The notes beneath the pieces were generated by a model. The model saw only the letters and a program-made list of their open reading frames with translations, searched no databases and had not been told where the DNA came from. Below, piece by piece: positions 18,921 to 28,133 of a DNA stretch of 64,000 nucleotides. A program made the position numbers and the translations under genes. Positions within the stretch are counted from its first letter, which is position 1. Each line of letters starts with the position of its first letter. The DNA lies in assembly GCF_006715095.1 (NCBI RefSeq), contig NZ_VFMO01000001.1, forward strand, positions 310,001 to 374,000, given 5' to 3'. Source of the stretch: Yimella lutea. GTDB taxonomy: Bacteria > Actinomycetota > Actinomycetes > Actinomycetales > Dermatophilaceae.

Positions 18921-20641
18921 TCGGTCTCCAGCGAGGCGAGGGTCGGCAGGCCGGGCGCGTGGTCGCGGATCCAGGCGGTGGCGGCGGTGTCGTCCTCGTT
19001 GTAGGCCAGGACGCGGTCGCGCAGGATCTGGCGCAGCTGCGGGTCGGTGGTGGCACGGGACTCATCCAGCCACAGCTGACAGTTGCGTCCGCCGGGGTCG
19101 TCGTCTCGCCAGGCGAACCCGAGGGCGACGGCGAGCGGTTTGAGTCCGTGGCCGGCGGCGGAAATGAGGTGCTTCTCGGCCCATGCGCAGGTGTCGACAA
19201 ACTCGATACCCGTGTCCTGGACGGCGGACTTGCCCTGGATGTTGGTGAGGCGTTGTCGTTCGACGGGTCCGTGGTGGAAGACCCGGATCGTCTCGCCGTT
19301 CGCGAGCGCCGAATCACGTTGTTGCGCAAGCCAGTCGGTGAGCTGGTTCGCGAGCGCCAACTCGGACTCATCGCTCAGGTGGTCCCACTCGACAAAGATG
19401 TGGAAACTCGACTCGTCCCCACGCCGCAGCCGGGCACCCCAAAGGAACACCCGGTTGTCGGTGTCGTTCTCCATGTCGAGATCGATCTCGACGTCGGCAC
19501 TCGGCGGGAGCACGACGTCGGTGCGAAAAGCGAGCGCGTGACCGGCGACGGCGATCTTCGCCTTCTCGATGGTGAGCGCGATGCGCTTGCCGGCGTTCTT
19601 CGTGCGGTCACCGGTTTCGGCCTGGTAGCTCCCAAGCCATTCGGGGGTGAGTTCGAGCGCGGCGAGCTGGTCGACGGTGTGGACGCCGAGGGTGCGCAGG
19701 GCGAGCCACTCGCGCAGGGTCGGGCGCCAGGAGGTGAACGAGGTGGTGGGGTCGGCGTCGAACACCGGCCCGCAGACCGCGTACCAGGGGCAGTTGTCGC
19801 ACTCGGAGGTGTAGATCGGGACGACGAGCGAGTCGTTGCCGGCGGCAGCGTTCTGCGCGACGGCGAGTCGGAACCCGAACTCGTGGTCGTAGCGTTCGAG
19901 CGCGCTGCGGGTCTTGGTGCCCTCGCTGCGCGAGTATGTGGTGAAGGCGGGTTCGTCGAGCGCGATCCAGGTGCCGTGCACCTCGTTCAGCCCCCACATC
20001 GCCCAGTCGTCGCCGGAGACGAGGAAGGCTTCGTAGTGGTCGGGACCGGGGTGGCGGCCGATGGCCTCCAACATGCGAGTGTAGTGGACGAGCTGGAGCG
20101 CGTCGGGCTCCAACCGGCCGCCGCGCGGACGTGCCTCGGCGAGGGTCGAGCGCTGCTGCGGGTTGCTCGCCGGCGCGACCGTGACGGCGTAGGTGTTCCT
20201 GCTGTTGGACTTCATCGCCGACAGGAACTTGTGCAGCTTCACATCCCCGGGCAGGTAGGTGGCCGGCCACGAATTGCCGTGTCGGATCAGCAGATCTGGG
20301 CGCCCGGACCGGTGACCCTCGCTGTCTTCAGGGAGTGCACCGCGCACGATGACCTCGACCCCGCGCTCCATCGCGACAAGCGTCTGGTCGACCGCGTCCC
20401 GGTAGTACGCGTCGGGGTCGACGACGTGGAAACGCTCCGGTGCATCAGCCGTGATTCGATCGAACAACTCGGCCTCGAACGCGTTGCCGGCGTCGATGGC
20501 GTCCTGCAGTTCGGGAGAGATCGGGATCGGCGCACCGACCATCGAAGGATCGAAGTCGTAATGCGTGCGGACGGGGCACTGGATGGCGGGGTACGCGCCG
20601 AGCACGAGCGAGCGCTTCGTCGCCGGTTTGTCGTCGGTCAC
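18917..20641 (-). CDS. TM0106-family RecB-like nuclease
   Basis: The roughly 574-residue protein starts at the GTG at 20641, with AAAGGGG 6 nt upstream. It has an N-terminal Cys in IQCPVRTHYDFDP, GRPDLLIRHGNSW, a PGDVKLHK block (PD-(D/E)xK-type D...K) and a Cys cluster ECDNCPWYAVCG that may bind Fe-S or zinc. A C-terminal RNase H/DnaQ-like part ends NEDDTAATAWIRD. This is the TM0106 family of RecB-type exonuclease fusions. It heads the operon and overlaps recC by 4 nt, suggesting a joint role in DNA end processing. Confidence 0.85.
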   Translation of the reverse strand: MTDDKPATKRSLVLGAYPAIQCPVRTHYDFDPSMVGAPIPISPELQDAIDAGNAFEAELFDRITADAPERFHVVDPDAYYRDAVDQTLVAMERGVEVIVRGALPEDSEGHRSGRPDLLIRHGNSWPATYLPGDVKLHKFLSAMKSNSRNTYAVTVAPASNPQQRSTLAEARPRGGRLEPDALQLVHYTRMLEAIGRHPGPDHYEAFLVSGDDWAMWGLNEVHGTWIALDEPAFTTYSRSEGTKTRSALERYDHEFGFRLAVAQNAAAGNDSLVVPIYTSECDNCPWYAVCGPVFDADPTTSFTSWRPTLREWLALRTLGVHTVDQLAALELTPEWLGSYQAETGDRTKNAGKRIALTIEKAKIAVAGHALAFRTDVVLPPSADVEIDLDMENDTDNRVFLWGARLRRGDESSFHIFVEWDHLSDESELALANQLTDWLAQQRDSALANGETIRVFHHGPVERQRLTNIQGKSAVQDTGIEFVDTCAWAEKHLISAAGHGLKPLAVALGFAWRDDDPGGRNCQLWLDESRATTDPQLRQILRDRVLAYNEDDTAATAWIRDHAPGLPTLASLETE

Positions 20642-21278
20642 CCGTACCCCTTTCACGTCTTCGCGTGAGGTTACGCGACGGCACCGACAGGCGGTCGGGG
20701 TTCGGGTGGCGGATGAGGTCGGTCCGCATGCAGCACGTGCCGCGCGGAATCATAAGTTTTGATGGAAATGACGTGACACGGCCGTCAGCGGTCGCCGCAT
20801 CTGCGCACACGGTTTGGTGCCCCGGACATCACCACAGCGCTCACCGCATCGCCGGGCAAAGCCCAGTTGTTCGCCGCTGACCCGTACTTCCGATGCGGCC
20901 CGGAGGCCGTGCGTTCTATTCTCGGGACCCCCTGGCTGGATCGTCTGCAACGCTTGGGTCTTGTACTGGTTCGGCCAGAACTTCGGCTGGCGCCGGGGGC
21001 CGTGGACACTGTTGTGTCATTCCTCACTGAGAACAACCTCGGTCCCGCAACTGCTTTTCGCCCCACGCGTACGGTCGCTGATAGTCCGCCACTTCGATGA
21101 GCTTGTCCTGGAGCACGAATTCCAGATTCTGCGTATGGTCCGACACGACGCGAGCCTAACCGGACCGAACTGGTTCGCGGGCAGCTATCGATCAAGATGC
21201 CTGATGGCTGCGTACCGGCGTCATCGTCGCCGACCGTAGGAATCCAAGCTACAGCTCCACCGGATTATCTGCCGTGCC
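20642..21278. other. Gene-poor junction with a DUF262 relic
   Basis: Apart from the DUF262 fragment at 21024-21146 I see no supported gene. A plus-strand frame at 20867-21100 has no known motifs. Base composition and codon use are less regular than in neighbouring genes, as expected at the edge of acquired DNA. Confidence 0.4.
21024..21146 (-). pseudogene. DUF262 (GmrSD-type) N-terminal fragment
   Basis: A GTG-started frame of 40 codons reads VSDHTQNLEF, VLQDKLIEVA and DYQRPYAWGEKQLRD before departing from the family and stopping. The DYQRPYAW motif is the hallmark of DUF262, the ParB-like domain of GmrSD-type restriction enzymes and related defence proteins, which are usually 500 or more residues long. 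Only the start of the gene survives. A GGTTAGG lies just upstream of the GTG. Confidence 0.65.
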
Positions 21279-23077
21279 CACCTGAGTTGGGTCAAACGCT
21301 TAGTGCCTTGAGGGCGGGCGTTCCAGCGCCTCGATGATCTCGGCTTCGTCGCTGTTCAGTGCGGGTGGGATGGTCGTGACGACGCCGTTGATTTCGATGG
21401 TGGCTGAGCGCAGTGGTTTGAGGGCGCGCAGGACACGGCGCAGGGACAGCCCGGTCCGGGCTTGTACTTCGCGGCTGACGGCGAGGGCGGTGAACACGAT
21501 GGTGAGGTGGGCCTCGATCGCGTCGCGGGTGCGGGCGAACATGGGCCGGGCGCGCAGGTCGGTCTTGGACATCCGGAATGATTGCTCGACGTGCCACAGG
21601 TCGTGGTAGCTGGCGATCACTTCGCTCGCGGGCATCAGTTCGGCCGGGATGTTGGTGACGTACCCCTTGAGCCCGACCAGCCGGCGTGCCCTCGCCAGTG
21701 ACGCCTCATCCAGCGTGCGTGAACCGTTGGTGGTTTTGACGAATCGTGGTGTCCGCGCGGCCTTTTCACCGGCGACGACGGCCTTGGCGCGGTTCTCCTG
21801 CAGGGTCAAGGTGGTGCTGTCCCGGGCGGCGCGTTTCGCGGAGTACGCCCACACTGCCCGCCACGACCCGGGATGCTGCTCCCGATCCCACACCGGTTCC
21901 GCCTTGAGGTTCGGGTCGTTCTCGACCGTGTGCCCGGTCCGTGGGGTGAGGGTATCGATGAGCTGCCCGTCGGTGAACGCGTCACCGTGCCACCGGAAAT
22001 GAGACTCCAGATCCTTGGGTGCCTTGGTCACCCGGGAGCCCACGATGAACCGCAAGTTCGCCTCGTCGAGGGCTGTGAGGTTGGACGTGGACAGCATCCC
22101 CGCGTCGGCGACCACGACCATGTCCGCGATGTTGTGGCGTTCCTGGAACTGCTTGACGATCGGGATGATCGTGGCCGTCTCGGCCTTGTTGCCTTCGAAG
22201 CAGCCGATCTCCAGCGGGAACCCTTCCCGGTCGACCAGCAACCCGACCACGATCTGCGGGTCGACCCGCCGCTCCTTGGAATACCCGACCTTACGCAGGC
22301 CGTCCTCCTTCTCCGCCTCGAAGTAGAGCGTGGTGACGTCGTACAACACCAACGACACATCACCGCTGGTGCAGGCGTGCTCGAAACAGGCCACCGCGAC
22401 CTGGTCGCGGTACGAGCCCTGATGCGCCCGCCGCAACGTCCGCTTCCGCGTCGACAGACTCACCGCTCGCCGCCCCAACTCGGCCAGGACCCGGTCCACA
22501 TCGAGCAGGCTCGTCGGCTCCACGACCCGAGCGATCACCAAGTCCCGGAAGATGTCATCGGCCACGACATCGAAACCCAGGTCCGTGTACACCCCGGCCA
22601 GGGCCCCGTACAGCAGCCCCGAGGACGTCTTGAGCACCCGTGACCTCGACACCATCGGCCGAGCCGCTGACACCGCTGGCACTGCCGACACTGCCGACGA
22701 TGGCTCGGGGTCCATGAACAGCCCCGACGGCCGCGCCGCGGGCACCATCACCGCCTTCGCGGCCACCGGCGTGATCCCGAGGTCCAGCACCCCCTGCCGG
22801 TCATCGGCGAGCAGAGCCCGCGCCTGCTCCATCAGCAACCCGAGGTCGGCCTCGTTCCTGGCGGACCCGACATGACGCACGATCCGACGCCGACCGTTGA
22901 CCGACTCAGCGATCTGCACCGCGGTCGCTCCCGAGGCCGTCCGCACCCGCCGAATCCACACCACCGCGCGACCCTCACCATCGAATTAGTGCCTTAGCGA
23001 CACACTAATCGTCGGCATCCCCGCAGGTCACAGCGATTCAAACCCCTCGAATCCATCAAAGTGACCCAACTCAGGTG
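21279..23077. mobile_element. IS1634-family insertion sequence
   Basis: A 1.8-kb element is bounded by 16-bp perfect terminal inverted repeats CACCTGAGTTGGGTCA at 21279-21294 and, inverted, at 23062-23077. It encodes one transposase on the minus strand. The 5-6 bases outside the two ends do not match (CGTGCC and AGACGG), so no target duplication is seen. The left neighbour is a DUF262 relic and the right neighbour is the middle of an ISL3 transposase, so one side was probably rearranged or deleted after insertion. Confidence 0.85.
21300..22964 (-). CDS. IS1634-family transposase
   Basis: The 554-residue DDE transposase of the IS1634 group (IS4 superfamily) starts MVWIRRVRTASGATAVQIAES. Recognisable blocks are DVTTLYFEAEKEDGLRKVGYSK, the conserved VGLLVDREGFPLEIGCFEGN, MVVVADAGMLSTSNL and the C-terminal DLWHVEQSFRMSKTDLRARP (YREK-like region with the Glu). 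It appears full-length and uninterrupted, so it is probably active. Confidence 0.93.
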   Translation of the reverse strand: MVWIRRVRTASGATAVQIAESVNGRRRIVRHVGSARNEADLGLLMEQARALLADDRQGVLDLGITPVAAKAVMVPAARPSGLFMDPEPSSAVSAVPAVSAARPMVSRSRVLKTSSGLLYGALAGVYTDLGFDVVADDIFRDLVIARVVEPTSLLDVDRVLAELGRRAVSLSTRKRTLRRAHQGSYRDQVAVACFEHACTSGDVSLVLYDVTTLYFEAEKEDGLRKVGYSKERRVDPQIVVGLLVDREGFPLEIGCFEGNKAETATIIPIVKQFQERHNIADMVVVADAGMLSTSNLTALDEANLRFIVGSRVTKAPKDLESHFRWHGDAFTDGQLIDTLTPRTGHTVENDPNLKAEPVWDREQHPGSWRAVWAYSAKRAARDSTTLTLQENRAKAVVAGEKAARTPRFVKTTNGSRTLDEASLARARRLVGLKGYVTNIPAELMPASEVIASYHDLWHVEQSFRMSKTDLRARPMFARTRDAIEAHLTIVFTALAVSREVQARTGLSLRRVLRALKPLRSATIEINGVVTTIPPALNSDEAEIIEALERPPSRH

Positions 23078-23715
23078 AGACGGTGCAGGTCGTCGCGATG
23101 GATGGGTTCACCGGCTTCAAAACTGCTGCTACCGAAGAACTCCCGGACGCGACCACGGTGATGGACCCGTTTCATGTCGTCCGGTTAGCCGGTGACGCCC
23201 TGGACAAGTGCCGGCGCCGGGTCCAGCACGAGCTGCACGGCCACCGGGGTCGGGCCGGTGACCCTTTGTACCGTGCGCGGCGCACGCTGCATACCGGAGC
23301 GGACCTGCTCACCGACCGGCAGCAGGACCGCCTCACCGCGTTGTTCGCGGTCGAGGAGCATGTGGAAGTTGAGTGCACCTGGGGCATCTACCAGCGGATG
23401 ATCGCGGCGTACCGGCACCGCGACCGTGCCACCGGCAAGAAGCTCATGACCGCCCTCATCGATTCGATCAGTACCGGTGTGCCCAAGGCCTTGACCGAGA
23501 TCACCACCCTTGGCCGCACCCTGACCAAGCGGTCCGCCGACGTGCTGGCCTACTTCGACCGGCCTGGCACCAGCAACGGACCAACGGAGGCGATCAACGG
23601 TCGCCTCGAGCACCTACGCGGGTCGGCCCTCGGCTTCCGCAACCTCGCCCACTACATCGCCCGATCCCTCCTCGAAACCGGCGGCTTCAGACCTCAGCTA
23701 CACCCTGGTTTGTGA
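23078..23715 (+). pseudogene. ISL3-family transposase, 5' half lost
   Basis: The remaining roughly 210 codons are the C-terminal half of an ISL3-type transposase: VVAMDGFTGFKTA, VMDPFHVVRLAGDALD, RPGTSNGPTEAINGRLEHLR and the typical end ARSLLETGGFRPQLHPGL. The gene begins abruptly at the IS1634 terminal repeat, and no matching 5' part exists on the other side. It is therefore a decayed element. Its right end lies near 23722 inside the nuclease gene that follows on the other strand. Confidence 0.88.
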
Positions 23716-24185
23716 TGAGCCCATTTAGGCCCATCAAGTATGCCTCGATGAATGAAGGAATTTTCTAATCCGTGGTTTTCTTTGCCGAGTTTGCTGAGAA
23801 ACTCCCATCCCGTATTGGAGGCTGTGCACGGCGCAACTAGAAACCACTTCTTCATGCGAGGAACGTTCTTGATCGCTTGCCTGAGGGACCGCCTTATCTG
23901 CTGCTGCCTGTCCTTGTTCCTTCCGGAGAACCCGTCGGGAAAATACTTCAGCTGGTACACCACGACCAGGCCCGGATCATCCCGGTACACGACCATCCCC
24001 TCGGTGTCTTCGCTCGGCTCGATGGCCAGGGCATCAATGCCTCCGTCGCCACCCCGCCCGTCGACAGGGTGAACGAGTGTTCCGTGCGGGTGCTGGTAGG
24101 GAATCAGGGCTTCAATGAGCCTCTCGAACCGCTCGCGGCCGATCGTCGTCCAATCGATCAGTGCGCCATCGTCGGTTTTGCTCAT
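23694..24185 (-). pseudogene. Mrr-like restriction nuclease domain, truncated by ISL3
   Basis: The start is the ATG at 24185, with GAGGAAG upstream. About 150 authentic residues show a PD-(D/E)xK layout: WTTIGRERFERLIEALI, then DGRGGDGGIDALAIE, then VVYQLKYFPDGFSG (Q-x-K), then KKWFLVAPC. The order fits Mrr/REase domains found at the N-terminus of larger defence proteins such as nuclease-STAND ATPases. Coding runs into the ISL3 end near 23722 and stops at an unrelated codon. The effector or ATPase half is lost, so the system is dead or partial. Confidence 0.65.
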
Positions 24186-24230
24186 GCGGGCAGTCTTCCT
24201 CACCACCGCTGTCTTCGACCGACGCGACAT

Positions 24231-24687
24231 GACGAAGGGCCCAGGACGAGGGTGGTCACGGTCGCCGTCTACCTGACACGGCCGATCTGGCCCGTGGGGC
24301 GGCCGCGGCCTTCGGCCTCCTTTCGGCTGCCCCGTCAGGAGTCCGCTTGCGTGGGTGGCCGGGTAGGTCGAAGGTCAACCGCCGCGCGGTCCTGCTGCGT
24401 GAATACGGCTCGATGGAGACCGTTGAGGTGGAAGTCCTCCCCTTCTCAACGCCCGCAAGGCTCGCCCCCACGAGCTCGTGTGAATCCGGTGTTCGCAGGT
24501 CCAGCCATGGCAGCCGACGACACCCTGCGTACCTGCGCGAGGTCCGCGAGCACGTCGCTGCCTGGACCTATCAACCCTATGCAGACGTTGTTCGAAACGG
24601 TCGGGCCAAAGTCGGCTTCGCGGACCGTTACCGGTTGCTGGAACTAGGCTGGTCAAGAAATGTGAGGCTCTGCAGACAGGGTGAGAG
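24231..24687. other. Intergenic stretch without a convincing gene
   Basis: About 450 bases lie between the nuclease relic and the OLD-type gene. Open frames exist on both strands but lack motifs, good ribosome sites or steady codon bias. It may hold the promoter of the OLD gene and debris of lost defence genes. Confidence 0.35.
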
Positions 24688-26619
24688 ATGAAGCTTCGAT
24701 CGTTTCAGGTCCGGCGGTACAAGAACGTGTTGGATTCGACGCAGGTTTCGGTGGAATCGGACGTGACCACGCTCGTCGGCATGAACGAGTCGGGCAAGTC
24801 GACAATGTTGGATGCGCTCTACCGGTTGAACCCCGTGTACGCCGACATCTTCGTGGAGAGGGACGACTACCCGCGGTGGCGATGGAAGCGTGACGGACGA
24901 AAGGAGAACCTTTCTGCGGTCACACCGATTGAGGCGACTTTCGAACTCGACGAGGACGACCTTGAGGCGCTGCGGAGCGCGCTTGGTGAGGGCGTCGCCA
25001 CGTCCGCGACCGTAGTCACCGGTCGGCGCTACGACGGAGACCGGTGGATTGACTTTTTGGTCGATGAGCGGCGTTTTCTCCACAACGTCCTCGACGGGCA
25101 CCCTGGCGCAGCCGAACTCTTGCAGGCGCACGCCTCGGTCACCTCGCTTAAAGACGCCCTCGCGGCGGATGCTACGCCTTCGCCTGGCGGTGGGGACGTT
25201 ACGGATGAGTCCGACGAGGACGCCGAAGCTACCGCGTTGGCCGCCGCCGACGCCGAGGCTCTGGCAAGGATCACGTCCCTTCTCGGTGAGGAAGAGAGCC
25301 TGGACGCGATCGCGATGAGGATCGTGATGCAACGGATGCCGAAGTTTTTCCGCTTCGCTTCATATCAAAACCTTGAGGGACGCGTTGACGTCTCCACGCT
25401 GCGCTCCACGGCGAACGAGCAGCCGGGTGCCTCGTCTAAGCAGACGGCGAGGGCTCTGCTCCGACTCGCCGACACCGACATCGATTCGCTTACCGATGCG
25501 GAGTTCGAATCGCGCACTGCAGAGCTTGAAGCCGTGTCCAGCGACCTATCGCGCGAGATGGCCGAGTACTGGAGCACCAATCCCGATTTGCGGATCAAGG
25601 TGGAAATTGAGCCGGAGACCGTCCAGGCGCCGAACGGGCAGAACACCGTTGTCCGATACCTCAACTTTCGGGTGGAGGACCGCAAGCACGACTTCACCAA
25701 CAATTTCTCACTCCGCTCGTCTGGCTACCAGTGGTTCTTCTCCTTCCTTGCGGCGTTCAGCGAATTCGAGGACCGAGATGACGTGGTGATCCTGCTCGAT
25801 GAGCCAGCGCTCACACTGCACGCCAAGGCTCAACGTGACTTCCTGAGGTTCATCAACAAGCGCCTCGCGCCAATCGGCCAAGTCCTCTACACGACGCATT
25901 CACCGTTCATGGTTGAGCAGATTGAGCGAGTCCGTATCGTTGAGGACCGTGGTGGTGAGGTCGGCTCTGTAACTTCTTCGGACGTTCTAGAGGTCGGCGA
26001 TGACAGTGCGTTTCCCCTCCAAGCCGCCCTTGGCTATGACCTGTCGCAGAACCTCTTTATCGGTGAGCGCAACCTGCTCGTCGAGGGTCCATCCGACTTG
26101 GTGTATCTGGACTTAATTGGCCGCCACCTACGCGCCCAAGGCAGGGAAGGGCTCGACGAGCGCTGGCGGATCCTCCCAGCGGGCGGCGCGTCCAACTTGC
26201 CCGCTTTCGTCTCCCTGCTCGGGCAGAAGGTGTCCGTGACGGTACTGCTCGACTCTGGCACCGAGGGCAGCGGCAAGGTTGAGGCCGCGATAAAGGCCAA
26301 CAAGATTGCAGGCAAAAGGATCGTTTTCGTCGGGTCGGTTCTCAAGCAGAAGCACAGTGACATCGAGGACCTTTTTGGCGTCAGCGACTACCTCATGCTT
26401 TACAACGAGGCATTCGGTAGGAAGCACAAGGTGGGGGACCTTCCTGTTCATCCAGATCGACTAGTCCTTCGACTGGCGGAGCTGGACGGCAAGTTCGATC
26501 ACTGGGGGCCAGCGGAAATTCTGCTTCGCGACCCTTCCAGAATCGAGAAGCTATCCCCGACGACCCTTGGGAATTTCGAGGCGCTGGCCAAGCTCATCAA
26601 CGCTACTCATGACGACTGA
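24688..26619 (+). CDS. OLD-family ATPase/TOPRIM nuclease
   Basis: The 643-residue protein is an SMC/ABC-like ATPase joined to a TOPRIM domain. It has Walker A GMNESGKST (residues 31-39), an ABC-like signature LRSSGYQW near 342, Walker B VVILLDEPALTLH near 366, a switch His in TTHSPFMV near 403, TOPRIM LLVEGPSDLVY near 468, VTVLLDSGTEG near 518 and DIEDLFG near 557. The canonical TOPRIM DxD reads DSG here. OLD proteins act in phage defence, alone or with a partner (as GajA does with a helicase). No partner gene is adjacent. GGTGAGAG precedes the ATG. Its GC content is slightly below its neighbours, consistent with transfer. Confidence 0.85.
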   Translation: MKLRSFQVRRYKNVLDSTQVSVESDVTTLVGMNESGKSTMLDALYRLNPVYADIFVERDDYPRWRWKRDGRKENLSAVTPIEATFELDEDDLEALRSALGEGVATSATVVTGRRYDGDRWIDFLVDERRFLHNVLDGHPGAAELLQAHASVTSLKDALAADATPSPGGGDVTDESDEDAEATALAAADAEALARITSLLGEEESLDAIAMRIVMQRMPKFFRFASYQNLEGRVDVSTLRSTANEQPGASSKQTARALLRLADTDIDSLTDAEFESRTAELEAVSSDLSREMAEYWSTNPDLRIKVEIEPETVQAPNGQNTVVRYLNFRVEDRKHDFTNNFSLRSSGYQWFFSFLAAFSEFEDRDDVVILLDEPALTLHAKAQRDFLRFINKRLAPIGQVLYTTHSPFMVEQIERVRIVEDRGGEVGSVTSSDVLEVGDDSAFPLQAALGYDLSQNLFIGERNLLVEGPSDLVYLDLIGRHLRAQGREGLDERWRILPAGGASNLPAFVSLLGQKVSVTVLLDSGTEGSGKVEAAIKANKIAGKRIVFVGSVLKQKHSDIEDLFGVSDYLMLYNEAFGRKHKVGDLPVHPDRLVLRLAELDGKFDHWGPAEILLRDPSRIEKLSPTTLGNFEALAKLINATHDD

Positions 26620-26717
26620 GCCTCGCAGCGTAAGTCCTCCCACGGGGTCAGCCGTCGCACATCTTTTCGGGGGTGTTTGGGGTACACCAATCTGCCTGGT
26701 TGACCTGCGGAAATGCG

Positions 26718-27047
26718 TCAGTGCGCCGAGTTGGCACCGAGTTCAACGGTGAGAACTCCGACGGCGATGAGGAGGATGCCGAGGGTCATGGTTCGGGTGA
26801 GGGGTTCGTGGAAGATGACTCGGGCGAGGATCGCGGTGAGAGCTACGCCGGATGCTGCCCAGATGCCGTAGGCGACGCCAAGGGCCATGCCGTCGGCCAA
26901 GGCGAGACTTAAGGCGACGAACGCCACGAGATACCCCGCGGTGACGCCGATGAACCATTTCTTCACCCGGCCACCGTCGGAGGCTCGTAGCGACATGGTC
27001 GCGACGACTTCGGACAAGATGGCGCCGGCGAGGAAGATCCATCTCAT
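26718..27047 (-). CDS. SMR-family efflux protein, second subunit
   Basis: This 109-residue, four-helix small multidrug resistance protein starts MRWIFLAGAILSEVVATMSL, with the membrane-embedded catalytic Glu in helix 1, and has VAYGIWAASGVALTA in helix 3. Its ATG overlaps the stop of the preceding SMR gene (ATGA). Paired SMR genes of this kind (EbrAB-like) form heterodimers exporting quaternary ammonium or dye cations in exchange for protons. It ends in the gap before the OLD gene. Confidence 0.9.
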   Translation of the reverse strand: MRWIFLAGAILSEVVATMSLRASDGGRVKKWFIGVTAGYLVAFVALSLALADGMALGVAYGIWAASGVALTAILARVIFHEPLTRTMTLGILLIAVGVLTVELGANSAH

Positions 27048-27403
27048 GAGTTGACTCCTGCTTCCTGGGCTGCGGTTTGCTGAGCTTTCTGGGAGCCGAG
27101 TTCGACGGTGAGTACACCGCCGATGATCAGAACCATTCCAAGACCCATCACAGCGGTCAGAGGTTCACCGAAAATCGCGGCGGATAGCACGGCGGCGAGC
27201 ATGACCCCGCTGGCTCCCCAGATGCCGTAGGCGACGCCGATCTGCATTCCTTCGCGCAGGCAGAAGGTGAGGAAGACGAAAGCGCCGATGTATCCGGCAG
27301 CAACCACGATGTACCAGGATGGGTGATTGAGCGCCGCCTTGAGAGACAGCGTCGCCCCCACTTCGGTAGTGATGGCGCCGGCGAGCAGGAGCCACTTCTT
27401 CAT
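27044..27403 (-). CDS. SMR-family efflux protein, first subunit
   Basis: The 119-residue SMR protein begins MKKWLLLAGAITTEVGATLSLKA (helix-1 Glu) and has VAYGIWGASGVMLAA in helix 3. It overlaps tetR upstream and the second SMR gene downstream by 4 nt each, so all three are one transcript. The two SMR proteins differ most in their loops and C-terminal tails, as in heteromeric pairs. Confidence 0.9.
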   Translation of the reverse strand: MKKWLLLAGAITTEVGATLSLKAALNHPSWYIVVAAGYIGAFVFLTFCLREGMQIGVAYGIWGASGVMLAAVLSAAIFGEPLTAVMGLGMVLIIGGVLTVELGSQKAQQTAAQEAGVNS

Positions 27404-27945
27404 GGGGTTGTTCCTTCGATCAGGGAGCGAATGCTGGAGACGACGGCTTCGAGATCCGCGCCGTGGAGGGTGAACACACCGGTGGCCTGGGCACCCCAGA
27501 GTCCGTCGGCGGCGAGTCGGGCGGTGGTCAGCCTGGCTCGGGTGGCGGCGTCGAGATCGTCCGGGAGTTCGAGCCAGCGGCCCATCCGCGTAGTCCACGG
27601 TTCGGTGAGTTCGGGCCGGTACGTCGCTTGGCCCCAGATGATGAACTCGGCGCGCTTGGCGGCCCCGTGGGCGGCGACGTGAAGGTAGCTCAGGAGCCGC
27701 TCGGTGGCGTTGGCGTTCTCGAGGGGCTTGCCAAGGGTGGCAGTCATGTCGTTCTCGACGTTGGCCGCAGCGTGGTCGACGATCGCGGCGAGCAGCACGT
27801 CGCGGTTGCTGAAGTGATACAGCAATCCCGGTTTGGTGAGCCCGGCCTCGTGGGCCACTGCGTCAAGGGTGATGTCGCCACCCTCCGCTGCGTTCATGAC
27901 GCGGAGGGCAGCTTCCAGGATCGCGGAGCGCTGACTGGGTCGCAT
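27400..27945 (-). CDS. TetR-family repressor of the SMR operon
   Basis: The 181-residue regulator has an N-terminal helix-turn-helix (ITLDAVAHEAGLTKPGLLYHFSNRDVL) and a ligand-binding C-terminal part (TetR_C-like, AEFIIWGQATYRPEL). The ATG at 27945 follows a promoter region holding a TACCA/TGGTA palindrome. As first gene of the tetR-SMR-SMR operon it likely represses itself and both transporters until a toxic cation binds. Confidence 0.9.
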   Translation of the reverse strand: MRPSQRSAILEAALRVMNAAEGGDITLDAVAHEAGLTKPGLLYHFSNRDVLLAAIVDHAAANVENDMTATLGKPLENANATERLLSYLHVAAHGAAKRAEFIIWGQATYRPELTEPWTTRMGRWLELPDDLDAATRARLTTARLAADGLWGAQATGVFTLHGADLEAVVSSIRSLIEGTTP

Positions 27946-27956
27946 ATAGCTAACTT

Positions 27957-27968
27957 TACCATTTGGTA
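27957..27968 (-). promoter_or_regulatory. Probable TetR operator
   Basis: The inverted repeat TACCA-AA-TGGTA lies 12 nt upstream of the tetR ATG, at the place expected for an autorepressor site. Confidence 0.5.
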
Positions 27969-28047
27969 GGTGAAACCTTGAACTGCGAGCGTTGGTGGTG
28001 CACCTGGGGTACACCCCAAATGACTGCCGTAGGCCCCGGACCCTTGA

Positions 28048-28102
28048 TGTGGCTTTCGCCGTTATATGGCGGGGTTCTGTCGACGCTCTGTGGCGGCATC
28101 TG
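28048..28102 (+). repeat. Lone transposon end M (Tn552-like terminal repeat)
   Basis: It begins TGTGGCTT and carries TGGCGGGGTT at offset 20 and GTGGCGG at offset 43, exactly as the ends at 30271 and 44247 do, without gaps (35 of 49 positions equal to the 30271 end by eye). It points rightward, toward merR-merA. No matching right end of its own was found nearby. Confidence 0.65.
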
Positions 28103-28133
28103 CTCATGGCGATACACGCGAGCACCGGTCTGG

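Noticed and set aside
20867..21100. A plus-strand 77-codon gene beginning MFAADPYFRC
   Set aside because: It overlaps the DUF262 relic on the other strand, has no motif and no clear ribosome site.
21273..23083. A target duplication around the IS1634 element
   Set aside because: The flanks CGTGCC and AGACGG do not match at any length from 3 to 8.
24347..24691. A 114-codon plus-strand gene before the OLD gene
   Set aside because: It overlaps the OLD start by 4 nt but has no recognisable domain, a weak start and irregular codon use. It cannot be supported.
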